From: JBFWVD01 sp050246915
GTDB lineage: Bacteria; Actinomycetota; Acidimicrobiia; Acidimicrobiales; Ilumatobacteraceae
Reading direction: 5' to 3'
Assembly (NCBI GenBank): GCA_050246915.1
Contig: JBFWVD010000021.1
Location: 1 to 64,000, forward strand
DNA: 64,000 nucleotides
Made by a program: the position numbers and the translations under genes. The notes under the pieces were generated by a model. That model worked only from the letters and a program-made list of their open reading frames with translations. It did no database searches and had not been told where the DNA came from. The stretch's first letter is position 1. Each line of letters begins with the position of its first letter. Shown piece after piece: positions 8,544 through 17,085 of this stretch.

Positions 8544-9584
8544 TCACTGGGCTGGCGCGGCGGCGATGATGTCGGCGAGCAGATGATTGCGATCGCCGAA
8601 GACTCGGCTGAGTACGTGGGCCCGCTTCACGTAGAGGTGTGAATCGTTCTCTGCGCTGAATCCCATGCCCCCGTGGATCTGGATGTCATGACGACCGTTC
8701 CAGAACGCGGCCTCTGCAGCGACGAGCTTGGCTGCTGACGCCTGGAAGAGCGCGTCGCTCATCTCCTCCCCGCGCAACAGCTTGTCAATGGTCATTGCCG
8801 CGAAGAACGTCTGGCCAGCGGCGGCCTCGCAGCGCACGGCCATCTCGGCACAGGGATGCTTGATGGCCTGGTTCACACCGATGGCGCTGCCGAACTGAAT
8901 GCGCTCGCGGGCGTGGAGTGCGGCCGAGTCACGGGCGGCTTCGGCCACGCCGGTGAGCTGAGCAGCGGCGAGCACGATGCCGCGCAGGTACACATGGCTG
9001 GAGGCCTCGTCGACGGTGGCCACGATGGGTTGGTTCGACAACGTGAACGACGCGATGCGGGTGGTGGGGTCGATACCGGCTCGGTCGATTCCACTCGCAG
9101 CCTTGACATCGACCAGAGCGGAGAAGTCGGGGGTGGAGATGAGCAGGAGGTCGACGATGGACCCGTCGACCGAGAGCACCTCGGCGCTGAGTGCGCCGTC
9201 GCTTACAACGAGCTCGCTGATGCCGGTGGTGAGGCCGACGACGGTTTGCCCAGCAGAGATCGACGACGCCAGGTCGCTGTCGCCTGACAGCGCGGCGATG
9301 CGTGTCGCCAGGATCATGGCCAGGAACGGACCCGATGCCAGGTGCCGGCCCAGCTCGCGCATGAGCAATGCCTCCTCGGCCAATCCGTACCCCACCCCGC
9401 CCAACGCCTCGGGGAGGCCGAGGGTGAACCAGCCCAGCTCGGCGACCTCGGCGAGCAGTGCCCGATCGATCGGATCGTCGAGGGTGCCGAGCTCGCGCAC
9501 CCGCGTGACAGGCATCTTGGCCTCGAGCAGGCTCGCCACCGACGCGACGATCTCGGCTTGTTCCTCGGAAGGAAGCATGTCCAT
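8544..9584 (-). CDS. Acyl-CoA dehydrogenase family protein, short/divergent subunit
   Basis: A 346-residue acyl-CoA dehydrogenase relative. The helical N-terminal domain (EEQAEIVASVASLLE onward) and the C-terminal helices with QIHGGMGFS are recognisable. The middle beta domain is poorly conserved and the usual C-terminal GTSEIQR motif is absent (SAENDSHLYVKR instead). Its size and pairing with the full-length dehydrogenase upstream resemble the alpha/beta heterotetrameric FadE pairs of steroid degradation, where active site and FAD binding are shared (inference). ATG 9584 follows GAGCGAGG; an alternative TTG lies at 9620. The next gene starts 64 bp downstream. Confidence 0.85.
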   Translation of the reverse strand: MDMLPSEEQAEIVASVASLLEAKMPVTRVRELGTLDDPIDRALLAEVAELGWFTLGLPEALGGVGYGLAEEALLMRELGRHLASGPFLAMILATRIAALSGDSDLASSISAGQTVVGLTTGISELVVSDGALSAEVLSVDGSIVDLLLISTPDFSALVDVKAASGIDRAGIDPTTRIASFTLSNQPIVATVDEASSHVYLRGIVLAAAQLTGVAEAARDSAALHARERIQFGSAIGVNQAIKHPCAEMAVRCEAAAGQTFFAAMTIDKLLRGEEMSDALFQASAAKLVAAEAAFWNGRHDIQIHGGMGFSAENDSHLYVKRAHVLSRVFGDRNHLLADIIAAAPAQ

Positions 9585-9654
9585 CAGTAGGCCTCGCTCA
9601 CGAAATCGGTGAATACGCAATTCGGATTGACTACAGCTGCGACACTGGGGCGAC

Positions 9655-10821
9655 TCATCGCGGAAGCCCCAACATTCGCTCGGCGATGATGTTGCGTTGG
9701 ATCTCGGAGGTGCCTCCGCCGATGCTCATGCCGTAGGCGGTGAGGTACTCGTAGTGCCAGTCCGGCTTGGAGAACAGGCCCATGGTGAGGGCATCGGGAC
9801 CCAGCATCTCCATGGCGAACTGGTATACCCGCTGGCCGAGGTCTGCATAGAAGAGCTTCAACATGGAGCCTTCAGGGCCCGGTTGTGCTGAACGCATGTT
9901 GCGGGAGACCCCGGTGTAGGTCATGGCCCGCAGCGCGGCGACCTCGGCCCGGAAGGTAGCCAGTGTGCGGCTCACTTCGTCGTCGTTGATCAGCGGCTTT
10001 CCATTGGAGCCACGGCGCGAGCTGGCCAGCTCGATGAGCCATTCGATCGTCTGGTAGAGCTTGGTCTGGCTGGCGGTGAAGGCGGTGCCACGCTCGAACG
10101 ACAAGGTGGACATGGCAACGCTCCACCCTTCGTTGATCTGACCCACCACGTTGGTGAGTGGGATACGGACCTCGTCGTAGAAGACCTCGCAGAACTCCTC
10201 ACCTGTCTCGATGGTCTTGATCGGACGGATCTCGACGCCCGGGCTCCGCATGTCGTTGATGACCCAGGTGATGCCTTTGTGCTTTGCGCCATCGGAGTTG
10301 GTGCGCACCAACAACTCCTGCAGATCGGAGTGCTGGGCGAAACTGGTCCACACCTTCTGGCCGGTGACCACCAACTCGTCACCGTCGACGACAGCCTTGG
10401 TGGACAACGACGCCAAGTCGGAACCGGAGCCCGGCTCGGAGAATCCCTGCGACCACACGACCTCACCGCGCAAGATCGGTGGGAGGTACTTGGCCTTCTG
10501 CTCCTCGGTGGCACGGGTGATGAGGGTGGGGCCGGCGTGGCTGTTGCCCACGAAGCAGGTGTCGATCCCGGGGAGACCCAACGTGGCGTACTCCTCGTAC
10601 CAGATCACCTGCTGGAGCAGTGACAAGCCCCGACCGCCGTACTCGGTCGGCCAGTTGATGCCAGCCCAGCCACCGTCGAACTGCTTTCGCTGCCACTCGG
10701 TGTCGAAGTCGCGCATGGCCCGTCCAGCGCGAGGACGCGGCTCCTTGGGGCCGTTCTCATGAATCCAGGTCCGCACCTCGTCGCGGAACTCGACTTCTTC
10801 CTTCGAGATCTCCAGATCCAC
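9655..10821 (-). CDS. Acyl-CoA dehydrogenase (FadE-like), full-length subunit
   Basis: A 388-residue FAD-dependent dehydrogenase with the three normal domains: N-terminal helices, the FSEPGSGSDLASL beta-domain motif with the KVWTSFA strand, and the C-terminal GGGTSEIQRNIIAERMLGLPR segment. Glycine occupies the place of the catalytic glutamate seen in medium-chain enzymes (YEGT). The base must therefore lie elsewhere, as in several actinobacterial FadE groups, or come from the partner at 8544. GTG 10821 is preferred because GGAGG lies 4 nt upstream and the protein then starts like the family (VDLEISKEEVEFRDEVR). It is first in the operon, with 277 bp of upstream spacer. Confidence 0.9.
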   Translation of the reverse strand: MDLEISKEEVEFRDEVRTWIHENGPKEPRPRAGRAMRDFDTEWQRKQFDGGWAGINWPTEYGGRGLSLLQQVIWYEEYATLGLPGIDTCFVGNSHAGPTLITRATEEQKAKYLPPILRGEVVWSQGFSEPGSGSDLASLSTKAVVDGDELVVTGQKVWTSFAQHSDLQELLVRTNSDGAKHKGITWVINDMRSPGVEIRPIKTIETGEEFCEVFYDEVRIPLTNVVGQINEGWSVAMSTLSFERGTAFTASQTKLYQTIEWLIELASSRRGSNGKPLINDDEVSRTLATFRAEVAALRAMTYTGVSRNMRSAQPGPEGSMLKLFYADLGQRVYQFAMEMLGPDALTMGLFSKPDWHYEYLTAYGMSIGGGTSEIQRNIIAERMLGLPR

Positions 10822-11098
10822 AGGTCCTCCCCGACCGACCGGCACCGTGCTCAGCGCACCGATCCCTGGCAAAAGCGCGCCGGCGATGCCGACACCGGGC
10901 GAATATAGCCAGCACCTCGGCGGGGGCCCTGGCCGCGTGGCCCGGCGGGCGCTGGGCACATGAGACTGAAACGGAGCCGGCAGCCGACCGGTACCGGCTC
11001 CGTGTCGCGTTCCCGGGCAGGTCAGCCGCGCTCGAGGTGTATGCGCAGGTCAGCCCGGGCTGGACGTAGCGGATCGACAGGATCCACGGCGATCGATG

Positions 11099-12301
11099 TC
11101 AGCCGATCTTGTCGAGACCGAGCATGCGTAGTGCGTTGCCGCGCAGGATCTTGTGCACGTCGGCGTCGCTGAGCCCGTGCAGCAGCTTGGTGACGTACTG
11201 CTTGGTGTTGGGCCACGTGGTGTCGCCGTGCGGATAGTCGGTCTCGTACTGGATGTTGTTGACGCCCGTCGTGCCCAGGTTCTCGATGCCGGTGGAGTCC
11301 TTGAAGAACGACACGAACATGTTCTTGTAGTAGTAGGTCGAGGGCGGCTCGGGGATGTGCTTGACCTCGGCCCATGCCTCGTTGTCGTGCCACACGTCGT
11401 TCATGCGCTCGAGGACGTACGGCAGCCACCCGATCTGGCTCTCGGCGTACGACAGTTTCAGGTCGGGGAAGCGCACGAGCACCCCCGAGAAGATGAAGTC
11501 CACGACCGAGGCCATGGAGTTGCCGAAGGCCAACGATGCGGTCACGCCCGGGGGCGCGTCAGGCGAGGTTGCCGGCATCTTCGACGACGAGCCGATGTGC
11601 ATGCAGATGACCGTGCCGGTTTCCTGGCACGCCTCGAAGAACGGATCCCAATGCTTGGTGTGGATGCTGGGGAGACCGAGGTGATGGGGGATCTCGCTGA
11701 AGGCGACCGCCTTGACGCCGCGAGCAGCGTTGCGGCGCACCTCGGCTGCGCCGAGCGCCGGATCCCACAGCGGGATGAGGCACACGGGGATGAGTCGACC
11801 GTTGGAATCACCGCACCATTCCTCGACGAGGAAGTTGTTGTAGGCCTCGACGCAGGCCAGCGCCAGCTCCCTGTCTTTGGCCTCCTTGAACGTCTGCCCG
11901 CAGAAACGGGGCATCGTCGGGTAGATCATCGACGCTTCCATCCAGTTGGCGTCCATGTCCTCGAGACGGGCCTTGGAGTCGTAACAGCCGGGCCGCATCG
12001 AGTCGTAGTTCACCGGATCGAACGTCCACTCCTCACGGGGATAGCCGACCGCGGAGATGTTGCGCTTGTTCGTGTACACGAGGTCTTCGTAGACCCACAC
12101 GTCGACCTTCTTGTCGGAGTTCTCGTCCCAGATCTCCTTGTACGCCGCCGGTCCGATCCACTCGATGCCGGCCAGTCCCTTGCGCACCACCTTGGGGCCG
12201 CGGTCCTTGAACTTGGCGGGCAGCCAGGTCTCGAAAGCGTGCGGCGGTTCGATGATGTGATCGTCGACGCTGATGATTTTGGGGAGGTTGTTCTCGTCCA
12301 T
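11099..12301 (-). CDS. Amidohydrolase family 2 metal-dependent hydrolase
   Basis: A 400-residue TIM-barrel protein of the Amidohydro_2 (ACMSD/decarboxylase-like) group. The N-terminal strand carries the variant metal motif SVDDHIIEP. A central CMHIGSSSK strand supplies another histidine, and the C-terminal half has ETDYPHGDTTWP, which matches the Asp region of these enzymes. Members hydrolyse or decarboxylate cyclic or aromatic acids. The ATG at 12301 follows GGAG by 7 nt. It is 14 bp downstream of a VOC-family gene on the same strand, so they form an operon. The 277 bp beyond its 3' end contain no other gene. Confidence 0.85.
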   Translation of the reverse strand: MDENNLPKIISVDDHIIEPPHAFETWLPAKFKDRGPKVVRKGLAGIEWIGPAAYKEIWDENSDKKVDVWVYEDLVYTNKRNISAVGYPREEWTFDPVNYDSMRPGCYDSKARLEDMDANWMEASMIYPTMPRFCGQTFKEAKDRELALACVEAYNNFLVEEWCGDSNGRLIPVCLIPLWDPALGAAEVRRNAARGVKAVAFSEIPHHLGLPSIHTKHWDPFFEACQETGTVICMHIGSSSKMPATSPDAPPGVTASLAFGNSMASVVDFIFSGVLVRFPDLKLSYAESQIGWLPYVLERMNDVWHDNEAWAEVKHIPEPPSTYYYKNMFVSFFKDSTGIENLGTTGVNNIQYETDYPHGDTTWPNTKQYVTKLLHGLSDADVHKILRGNALRMLGLDKIG

Positions 12302-12315
12302 CGTGTGCTCCGGGT

Positions 12316-12942
12316 TCAGTCGAGGTTGTTGTTCTTGCGATGGCTGCGAATGCGGGCCAGATCGTCGAGGGCTGCAGTCAGGTCGCCACCGGTGGCCTTG
12401 GCATGGGCCTTCACTTCTTCCCATTCCCGCAGAGCAGCCGCGGCGCTGGCCTCGTTGCGGTTCCAGTCGGGAGATATCGAGCAGGTGAGTTCGAGCCGGA
12501 CGCCGGAGGGGTCGAAGAAGTAGATCGAGTAGATGATCCCGTGGTCGACAGGTCCGATCACGTCGATTCCGTTCGACACCAGCCAGGCGTGCCAGGCGTC
12601 GACGTCTTGCTTGGACTGCACGTCGAGGGCGAGATGGCGGAACGTGTGGTAGGCGGCCGTCGGCTCCACCACCGGTGGAGCGAGATCGGGAGCTTCGAAG
12701 AAGGCCAGGGCTTCGCCGTCACCGAGTCGGAAGAACGAGTGGAAATACGGCACCGGCTCCTTGGTGGAGGGGATCTTCTCGTCGAGGACCGCGGCGGCGA
12801 AGGGCATGCCCATGATGCGGCTGTAGAAGTCGACGGTGGCCGAGGTGTCGCCGGTGACGTAGGCGACGTGGTGCAGACGCACCGGTGTCGGCGGCAGCGA
12901 CGGAGCGGCGCCCGTCTCGGCGGTGCTTGCGGTGTCGGTCAT
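12316..12942 (-). CDS. VOC (glyoxalase/extradiol dioxygenase-fold) protein
   Basis: A 208-residue vicinal-oxygen-chelate protein with two paired beta-alpha modules. Candidate metal ligands are the His in LHHVAY, the His in FRHLALDV and the Glu in GVRLELT, the usual H-H-E facial triad. Such proteins act as ring-cleaving dioxygenases, epimerases or glyoxalases. A 40-residue C-terminal helical tail with basic and acidic stretches is unusual. ATG 12942 follows CGGAGGG. It precedes the amidohydrolase and is divergent from the crotonase at 13182, with 239 bp of regulatory space between. Confidence 0.85.
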   Translation of the reverse strand: MTDTASTAETGAAPSLPPTPVRLHHVAYVTGDTSATVDFYSRIMGMPFAAAVLDEKIPSTKEPVPYFHSFFRLGDGEALAFFEAPDLAPPVVEPTAAYHTFRHLALDVQSKQDVDAWHAWLVSNGIDVIGPVDHGIIYSIYFFDPSGVRLELTCSISPDWNRNEASAAAALREWEEVKAHAKATGGDLTAALDDLARIRSHRKNNNLD

Positions 12943-13181
12943 GCGGCCCTCCGTGTTCAGCCCCCGCCACCTGCGTCGACGGGTGGACTGCACAGATCGT
13001 GCGTTCTGGTGGTTCGGTACCAACAGGGTCTTTCGACCTCCTCAGCGACGCGCCGGACACCTGACATGGGGCCGAAACACTCCCGCTCGCAGCGCCGCGG
13101 GTGCGCCCGTTCGAGTAGCGGAGCGCCCGGGTGCTAACAACACCATCGGCGCCGGCGACGGCCGCAACGGGAGGGGAACCC

Positions 13182-14063
13182 ATGGAACGTCAGGAGCTCG
13201 AGACCGTCATCTACGAAAAGGACGGCGCGGTCGCGTCGATCATCTTGAACCGGCCGGACAAGGCGAATGCCCAGAACTCCCAACTGGTGTGGGATTTCGA
13301 CCGGTGCCTCGATGACGCCCAGAGCGATTACGACGTGAAGGTCGTCGTCATCCGGGCGAACGGTAAGGGCTTCTGCTCGGGCCACGCGGTCATGGACGGT
13401 CCGATGGGATTCCCCGAGTTCGTGAAGGCCGCTGAGCACGGTCATCCGTGGCAGGGGCAGGCCGAGCTGTTCCTGTGGCCGGTGTTGCACCTTTGGGAGT
13501 TCCCCAAACCGACCATCTCTGCGGTGCAGGGCTACGCGCTCGGTGGCGGTTCGTACTTCGCGCTCATTCCGGACATCGTGATCGCGGCCGACGACGCCTA
13601 TTTCCAGATGCCGCTCGTGCAGGGTCTCGGCTTCCCGGGCGGCGAGACGATGATGGAGCCCTGGCTCTTCATGAACTACCACCGCGCCTACGAGTACCTC
13701 TACACGTCGCAGACCGTGAACGCCGAAGAGGCCCATCGCATGGGCATGGTGAACCGGGTCGTTCCCCGCGCCGAGCTCGAGCAAGTCGCATTGACGATGG
13801 CCCACCAGATCGCCGAGGCACCGCTCACCACGCTCATGGGTACCAAGGCCATGGTGAAGCAGGCGTGGGAGCTCATGGGACAGCGGGTGCACTGGCAGAA
13901 CTCGATCACCATGATGGAACTCGTCGGACACGCCGGCGATGTGGGCGCTTGGCGCAAGCAGAACATCGAGCGTGGCTATCCCGGTGGTCCGCGCGGTGTG
14001 GCCAAGGCGCGCTTCGCCGAGGCGGCACAGCGCGTCGCCGAAGCTCAGAAGTCGGGCGGCTGA
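13182..14063 (+). CDS. Enoyl-CoA hydratase/isomerase (crotonase) family protein
   Basis: A 293-residue crotonase. The fold signatures FCSGHAV and GYALGGGSYF are present. Tyrosine replaces the first catalytic glutamate (GGGSY), and no PE motif follows (MPLVQGLGFPGGET). It is therefore unlikely to be a canonical hydratase. ATG 13182 lies after GGGAGGGG, a strong ribosome site; an upstream in-frame start at 13131 is less likely. It has a closely similar architecture to the crotonase at 18132, which has GGGQY at the same place. The reaction is unknown. Confidence 0.85.
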   Translation: MERQELETVIYEKDGAVASIILNRPDKANAQNSQLVWDFDRCLDDAQSDYDVKVVVIRANGKGFCSGHAVMDGPMGFPEFVKAAEHGHPWQGQAELFLWPVLHLWEFPKPTISAVQGYALGGGSYFALIPDIVIAADDAYFQMPLVQGLGFPGGETMMEPWLFMNYHRAYEYLYTSQTVNAEEAHRMGMVNRVVPRAELEQVALTMAHQIAEAPLTTLMGTKAMVKQAWELMGQRVHWQNSITMMELVGHAGDVGAWRKQNIERGYPGGPRGVAKARFAEAAQRVAEAQKSGG

Positions 14064-14087
14064 GCGCCACGCCTCGCATGCGCGAAG

Positions 14088-15614
14088 GTGAACCCCGTGT
14101 GTGAGGCATGCGGACCTGTCGGAATCCCGCGCCGCGCTGTGTTCGGGCTCACGGCGGGTGTCGCCACCTTGTTGGCGACGTCATTGGGCATGGACGAGGC
14201 CGTTGCCGCGCCCGATCCGGATGTATCGGTGCGACCCGATCTCACCATTCGACCGCGCAGCGCGTGGGCCGAGGGTCGACTCCCCGCCGGCACCCTCGAA
14301 CCGGAGGACGTCCGCTTCTTGCTCGTGCACCACAGCGCCACGCCGAGCCAGTACACAGCGGAGAAGGTGCCGGCCATGATCCGCGGCATCTACAACCTGC
14401 ACACCGGTCCGGCCAAGGGATGGCCCGATGTCGCGTACAACTTCTTCATCGACCGCTACGGCACGGTGTGGGAGGGGCGAGCGGGGAGCATCGCTGGACC
14501 GGTGAAGTGCGATGCCACCGCGGGGAGCCAGGGGTTCGCTCAACTGGTGTGCCTCATCGGCGACTTCACCAACGAGATGCCCACCGACTCGGCGATCGAT
14601 GCACTCGCTCGGACCTTGGCATGGCTGGCTGATCGTCACGGCCTCGACACCAGCCCGGGTGCGACCACTCGCTTCATCTCACGCGGATCGAACCGCTATC
14701 CCGCTGGTGTCGCCGTTACCGCCACGACCATTTCTGCGCATCGCGACGTGACCTACACCGCGTGCCCAGGCGACACCTTCGCTCCGTTCGTGCAATCGCA
14801 ATTGCAGGCTGCCGTGCATGCTCGTCGACCTGCAGCTCGACCGACGAAGATTGTCGTGCGGGGCTACGGCAGCGCTGTCGGGCCGAGCGAACCCGAGGGC
14901 TCCTCGTCGTGGTTCGAACGTCCGAGCAGCTCTGCGTCGATGCCCGTCGCGCTGGCTGGCCTGCGGACGGGGCGAGGTGGCTACCTGGCGTTCGCCGATG
15001 GTGACGTCGTCGCGTTCGGTTCGGCGACGGCACTGGGATCCATGGCCGGTCAGCGGTTGAACCGGCCGATCGTCGGCATCGCCACGACGGCGGACGAGAA
15101 CGGCTATTGGTTGGTGGCCGACGACGGAGGCATCTTCTCGTTCGGCTCGGCTCGATTCCACGGGTCGACCGGTTCCATCATCCTCAACCGACCCATCGTC
15201 GGCATCGGGTCGACACCGTCGTCGCTGGGCTACTGGCTCTGCGCGTCCGACGGGGGCATCTTCGCCTTCGGCGATGCAGCGTTCCTCGGTTCGATGGGCA
15301 GCACGCGGCTGAACGCCCCGGTCATCGGTCTCGTGTCTGCGCCTGGTGGTCGTGGCTATCAGATGGTTGCCTCCGATGGTGGGGTGTTCACCTTCGGCGG
15401 TGCCCGCTTCTTCGGTTCTGCGGCCAACTCGGGAGCGCGATGGATCGGGCTGGGCGCGGCCAGCGACGGCTATGTGTTGCTCGGTGCTCACGGTGAGATC
15501 GCTGCGTTCGGGTCAGTTGCCGTTTCGCTGCCCGCGTCTGTCGCTGGGGCGGTCGCCGTCGCACTGACGCCATCTGGCGATGGCGCGTTGGTGGCAGCGG
15601 TCGAGCCGATGTGA
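14088..15614 (+). CDS. Exported N-acetylmuramoyl-L-alanine amidase (PGRP) with C-terminal propeller-like repeats
   Basis: A 508-residue secreted peptidoglycan hydrolase. The N-terminus has a twin-arginine-like signal (RR at 15-16, hydrophobic stretch, AVAAPD cleavage region near 40). The PGRP/amidase_2 domain spans roughly residues 70-250, with zinc ligands His in VHHSAT, His in SAHRD and Cys in ACPGD, so it looks catalytically complete. From about residue 285 to the end there are five to six repeats of about 41 residues, of the form GYW..A.DGG.F.FG.A.F.GS. They probably form a beta-propeller and are abundant in Acidimicrobiia proteins. The start is GTG at 14088; no clear ribosome site is seen. 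Confidence 0.88.
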   Translation: MNPVCEACGPVGIPRRAVFGLTAGVATLLATSLGMDEAVAAPDPDVSVRPDLTIRPRSAWAEGRLPAGTLEPEDVRFLLVHHSATPSQYTAEKVPAMIRGIYNLHTGPAKGWPDVAYNFFIDRYGTVWEGRAGSIAGPVKCDATAGSQGFAQLVCLIGDFTNEMPTDSAIDALARTLAWLADRHGLDTSPGATTRFISRGSNRYPAGVAVTATTISAHRDVTYTACPGDTFAPFVQSQLQAAVHARRPAARPTKIVVRGYGSAVGPSEPEGSSSWFERPSSSASMPVALAGLRTGRGGYLAFADGDVVAFGSATALGSMAGQRLNRPIVGIATTADENGYWLVADDGGIFSFGSARFHGSTGSIILNRPIVGIGSTPSSLGYWLCASDGGIFAFGDAAFLGSMGSTRLNAPVIGLVSAPGGRGYQMVASDGGVFTFGGARFFGSAANSGARWIGLGAASDGYVLLGAHGEIAAFGSVAVSLPASVAGAVAVALTPSGDGALVAAVEPM

Positions 15615-15657
15615 TGGTCAACATTGTCGTGGAGCTCACGAGCACGAGGAGATGCCG

Positions 15658-16920
15658 GTGACAGCGCTGGAGGAGACCACGGACGCCGAGAGCGCTGAGG
15701 AGCGGTCTCGCCGGCGGATTCGCGCCTTTATCGCCGAGCATCTCCCGGCCGACTGGCGCGGACTCGGCGCGCTCGATCCCGATGAGCGTGACCGCTTCGC
15801 CACCTGGTGGAAGACGACCCTGAACGATCACGGTCTCATGGCCGTCACCTGGCCCAAGGAGGTCGGTGGATCGGATCTGCCGCTCCTCGATCGAGTGGTG
15901 CTGGGCGAAGAGCTGATGAGGGCCGGAGCGGCCATCTGGGACATCTCGGTCGAGGTGTCGATGAACCTCATCGGCCGGACCATCTTGGAGGTCGGCACGC
16001 CGGAGCAGAAGGCCCGGTTCCTCCCGCCGATCCTGGCCGGCACCGAGCGCTGGTGCCAAGGATTCTCGGAACCGAATTCGGGGTCCGACCTGGCATCGCT
16101 GGGGACCCGCGCCGTGCGCGACGGCGACGAATGGGTGATCAGCGGTCAGAAGATCTGGACATCGGGCGCTGATGATTCGCATTGGATCTTCGTGTTGGCG
16201 CGCACCGACACCGAGGCCCCCAAGCACGGTGGGTTGACGTTCTTCCTCGTGCCGATGGATCAACCCGGGGTCGAGGCGCGCCCGATCCGCAACATCAACA
16301 AGACGGTGGACTTCTGCGAGGTGTTCCTGGATGGTGCCCGCACGACGTCGGCCAACATCCTGGGCTCGGTCGGCGACGGATGGAACGTGGCGATGACCTT
16401 GCTGAGCTTCGAGCGCGGCGAAGGGGCAACGACCGACGCGGTGCAGTACCGCGAGGAGTTCGGTCGCCTGGTGCGCGATGCGCGGATGCTCGGTCGCAAC
16501 AGCGATCCGCTCATCCGTCAGCGATTGGCGAAGCTCTACACCGAAGTCGAGATCATGCGCTTCCTCGGCCAGCGCGTGGTCCAGCAGTTGGTGAGCGGGG
16601 GGCAGATCGGACCGGAGGGCTCGCTGCACAAGTTGGTGTGGTCGGGCTTCCAGCAGCGCCTGGCCGAGTTGGCCGTCGACATCATCGGCGCCGACGCGAT
16701 GACGCCATCGGGCCGCGATTCGGTGTCGTCAATTGCCGTTGACGACCCCGGTGCCCCGTACTCGTCGCAGTCGTGGGTGACGGTGCTCATGGCGTCGCGC
16801 TCGTGCACGATCCGTGGCGGCACCACTGAGATCCAACGCAACATCATCTCCGAGAAGGTGCTGGGGTTGCCCCGCGAGCCACGGGCCGACACCGGCCCGT
16901 GGTCCCAGACCCGCCGCTGA
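15658..16920 (+). CDS. Acyl-CoA dehydrogenase
   Basis: A 420-residue FAD enzyme. It shows WPKEVGG, the flavin-contacting CQGFSEPNSGSDLASL, IWTSGADDSH, and the C-terminal RGGTTEIQRNIISEKVLGLPRE. Glycine replaces the catalytic Glu of medium-chain enzymes in that last motif. I chose GTG 15658 because AGGAG sits 6 nt before it. The ATG at 15652 directly abuts the ribosome site and would add two residues. It follows the secreted amidase but is functionally unrelated to it. Its stop is followed by a C-rich tract and palindrome copy B. Confidence 0.9.
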   Translation: MTALEETTDAESAEERSRRRIRAFIAEHLPADWRGLGALDPDERDRFATWWKTTLNDHGLMAVTWPKEVGGSDLPLLDRVVLGEELMRAGAAIWDISVEVSMNLIGRTILEVGTPEQKARFLPPILAGTERWCQGFSEPNSGSDLASLGTRAVRDGDEWVISGQKIWTSGADDSHWIFVLARTDTEAPKHGGLTFFLVPMDQPGVEARPIRNINKTVDFCEVFLDGARTTSANILGSVGDGWNVAMTLLSFERGEGATTDAVQYREEFGRLVRDARMLGRNSDPLIRQRLAKLYTEVEIMRFLGQRVVQQLVSGGQIGPEGSLHKLVWSGFQQRLAELAVDIIGADAMTPSGRDSVSSIAVDDPGAPYSSQSWVTVLMASRSCTIRGGTTEIQRNIISEKVLGLPREPRADTGPWSQTRR

Positions 16921-16927
16921 CCGGCCT

Positions 16928-16969
16928 CCCCCCCGTCTCCCCCCCGCCTCCCACCCCGCCTCCCGTCCC
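16928..16969 (-). other. C-rich tract, potential G-quadruplex on the minus strand
   Basis: Six runs of three to seven cytosines occur in 42 bp, separated by 1-4 nt. The complementary strand therefore has six G-runs that meet the usual G3 N1-7 quadruplex pattern. It lies directly between an acyl-CoA dehydrogenase stop and palindrome copy B. Confidence 0.6.
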
Positions 16970-16970
16970 G

Positions 16971-17021
16971 CGACGTTTGGCCGTTGTGTCCCGCCCGGCG
17001 GTACGAGACGGCCAAACCTCG
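16971..17021. repeat. 51-bp palindromic intergenic repeat, copy B
   Basis: Same length and layout as copies A and C. The arms core (gtttggccgt / acggccaaac) pairs perfectly, with mismatches at positions 4-48 and 16-36. The loop contains ggcggtac, identical to copy C. It is located between two plus-strand genes, 65 bp upstream of the frameshifted AbiEi/DUF559 gene. Confidence 0.85.
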
Positions 17022-17085
17022 CAGCGGGTGGGGTCTGGTGCGGGTTGAGCCGGGACGCATCACACCCCCTCCCGATGATGGGGCG

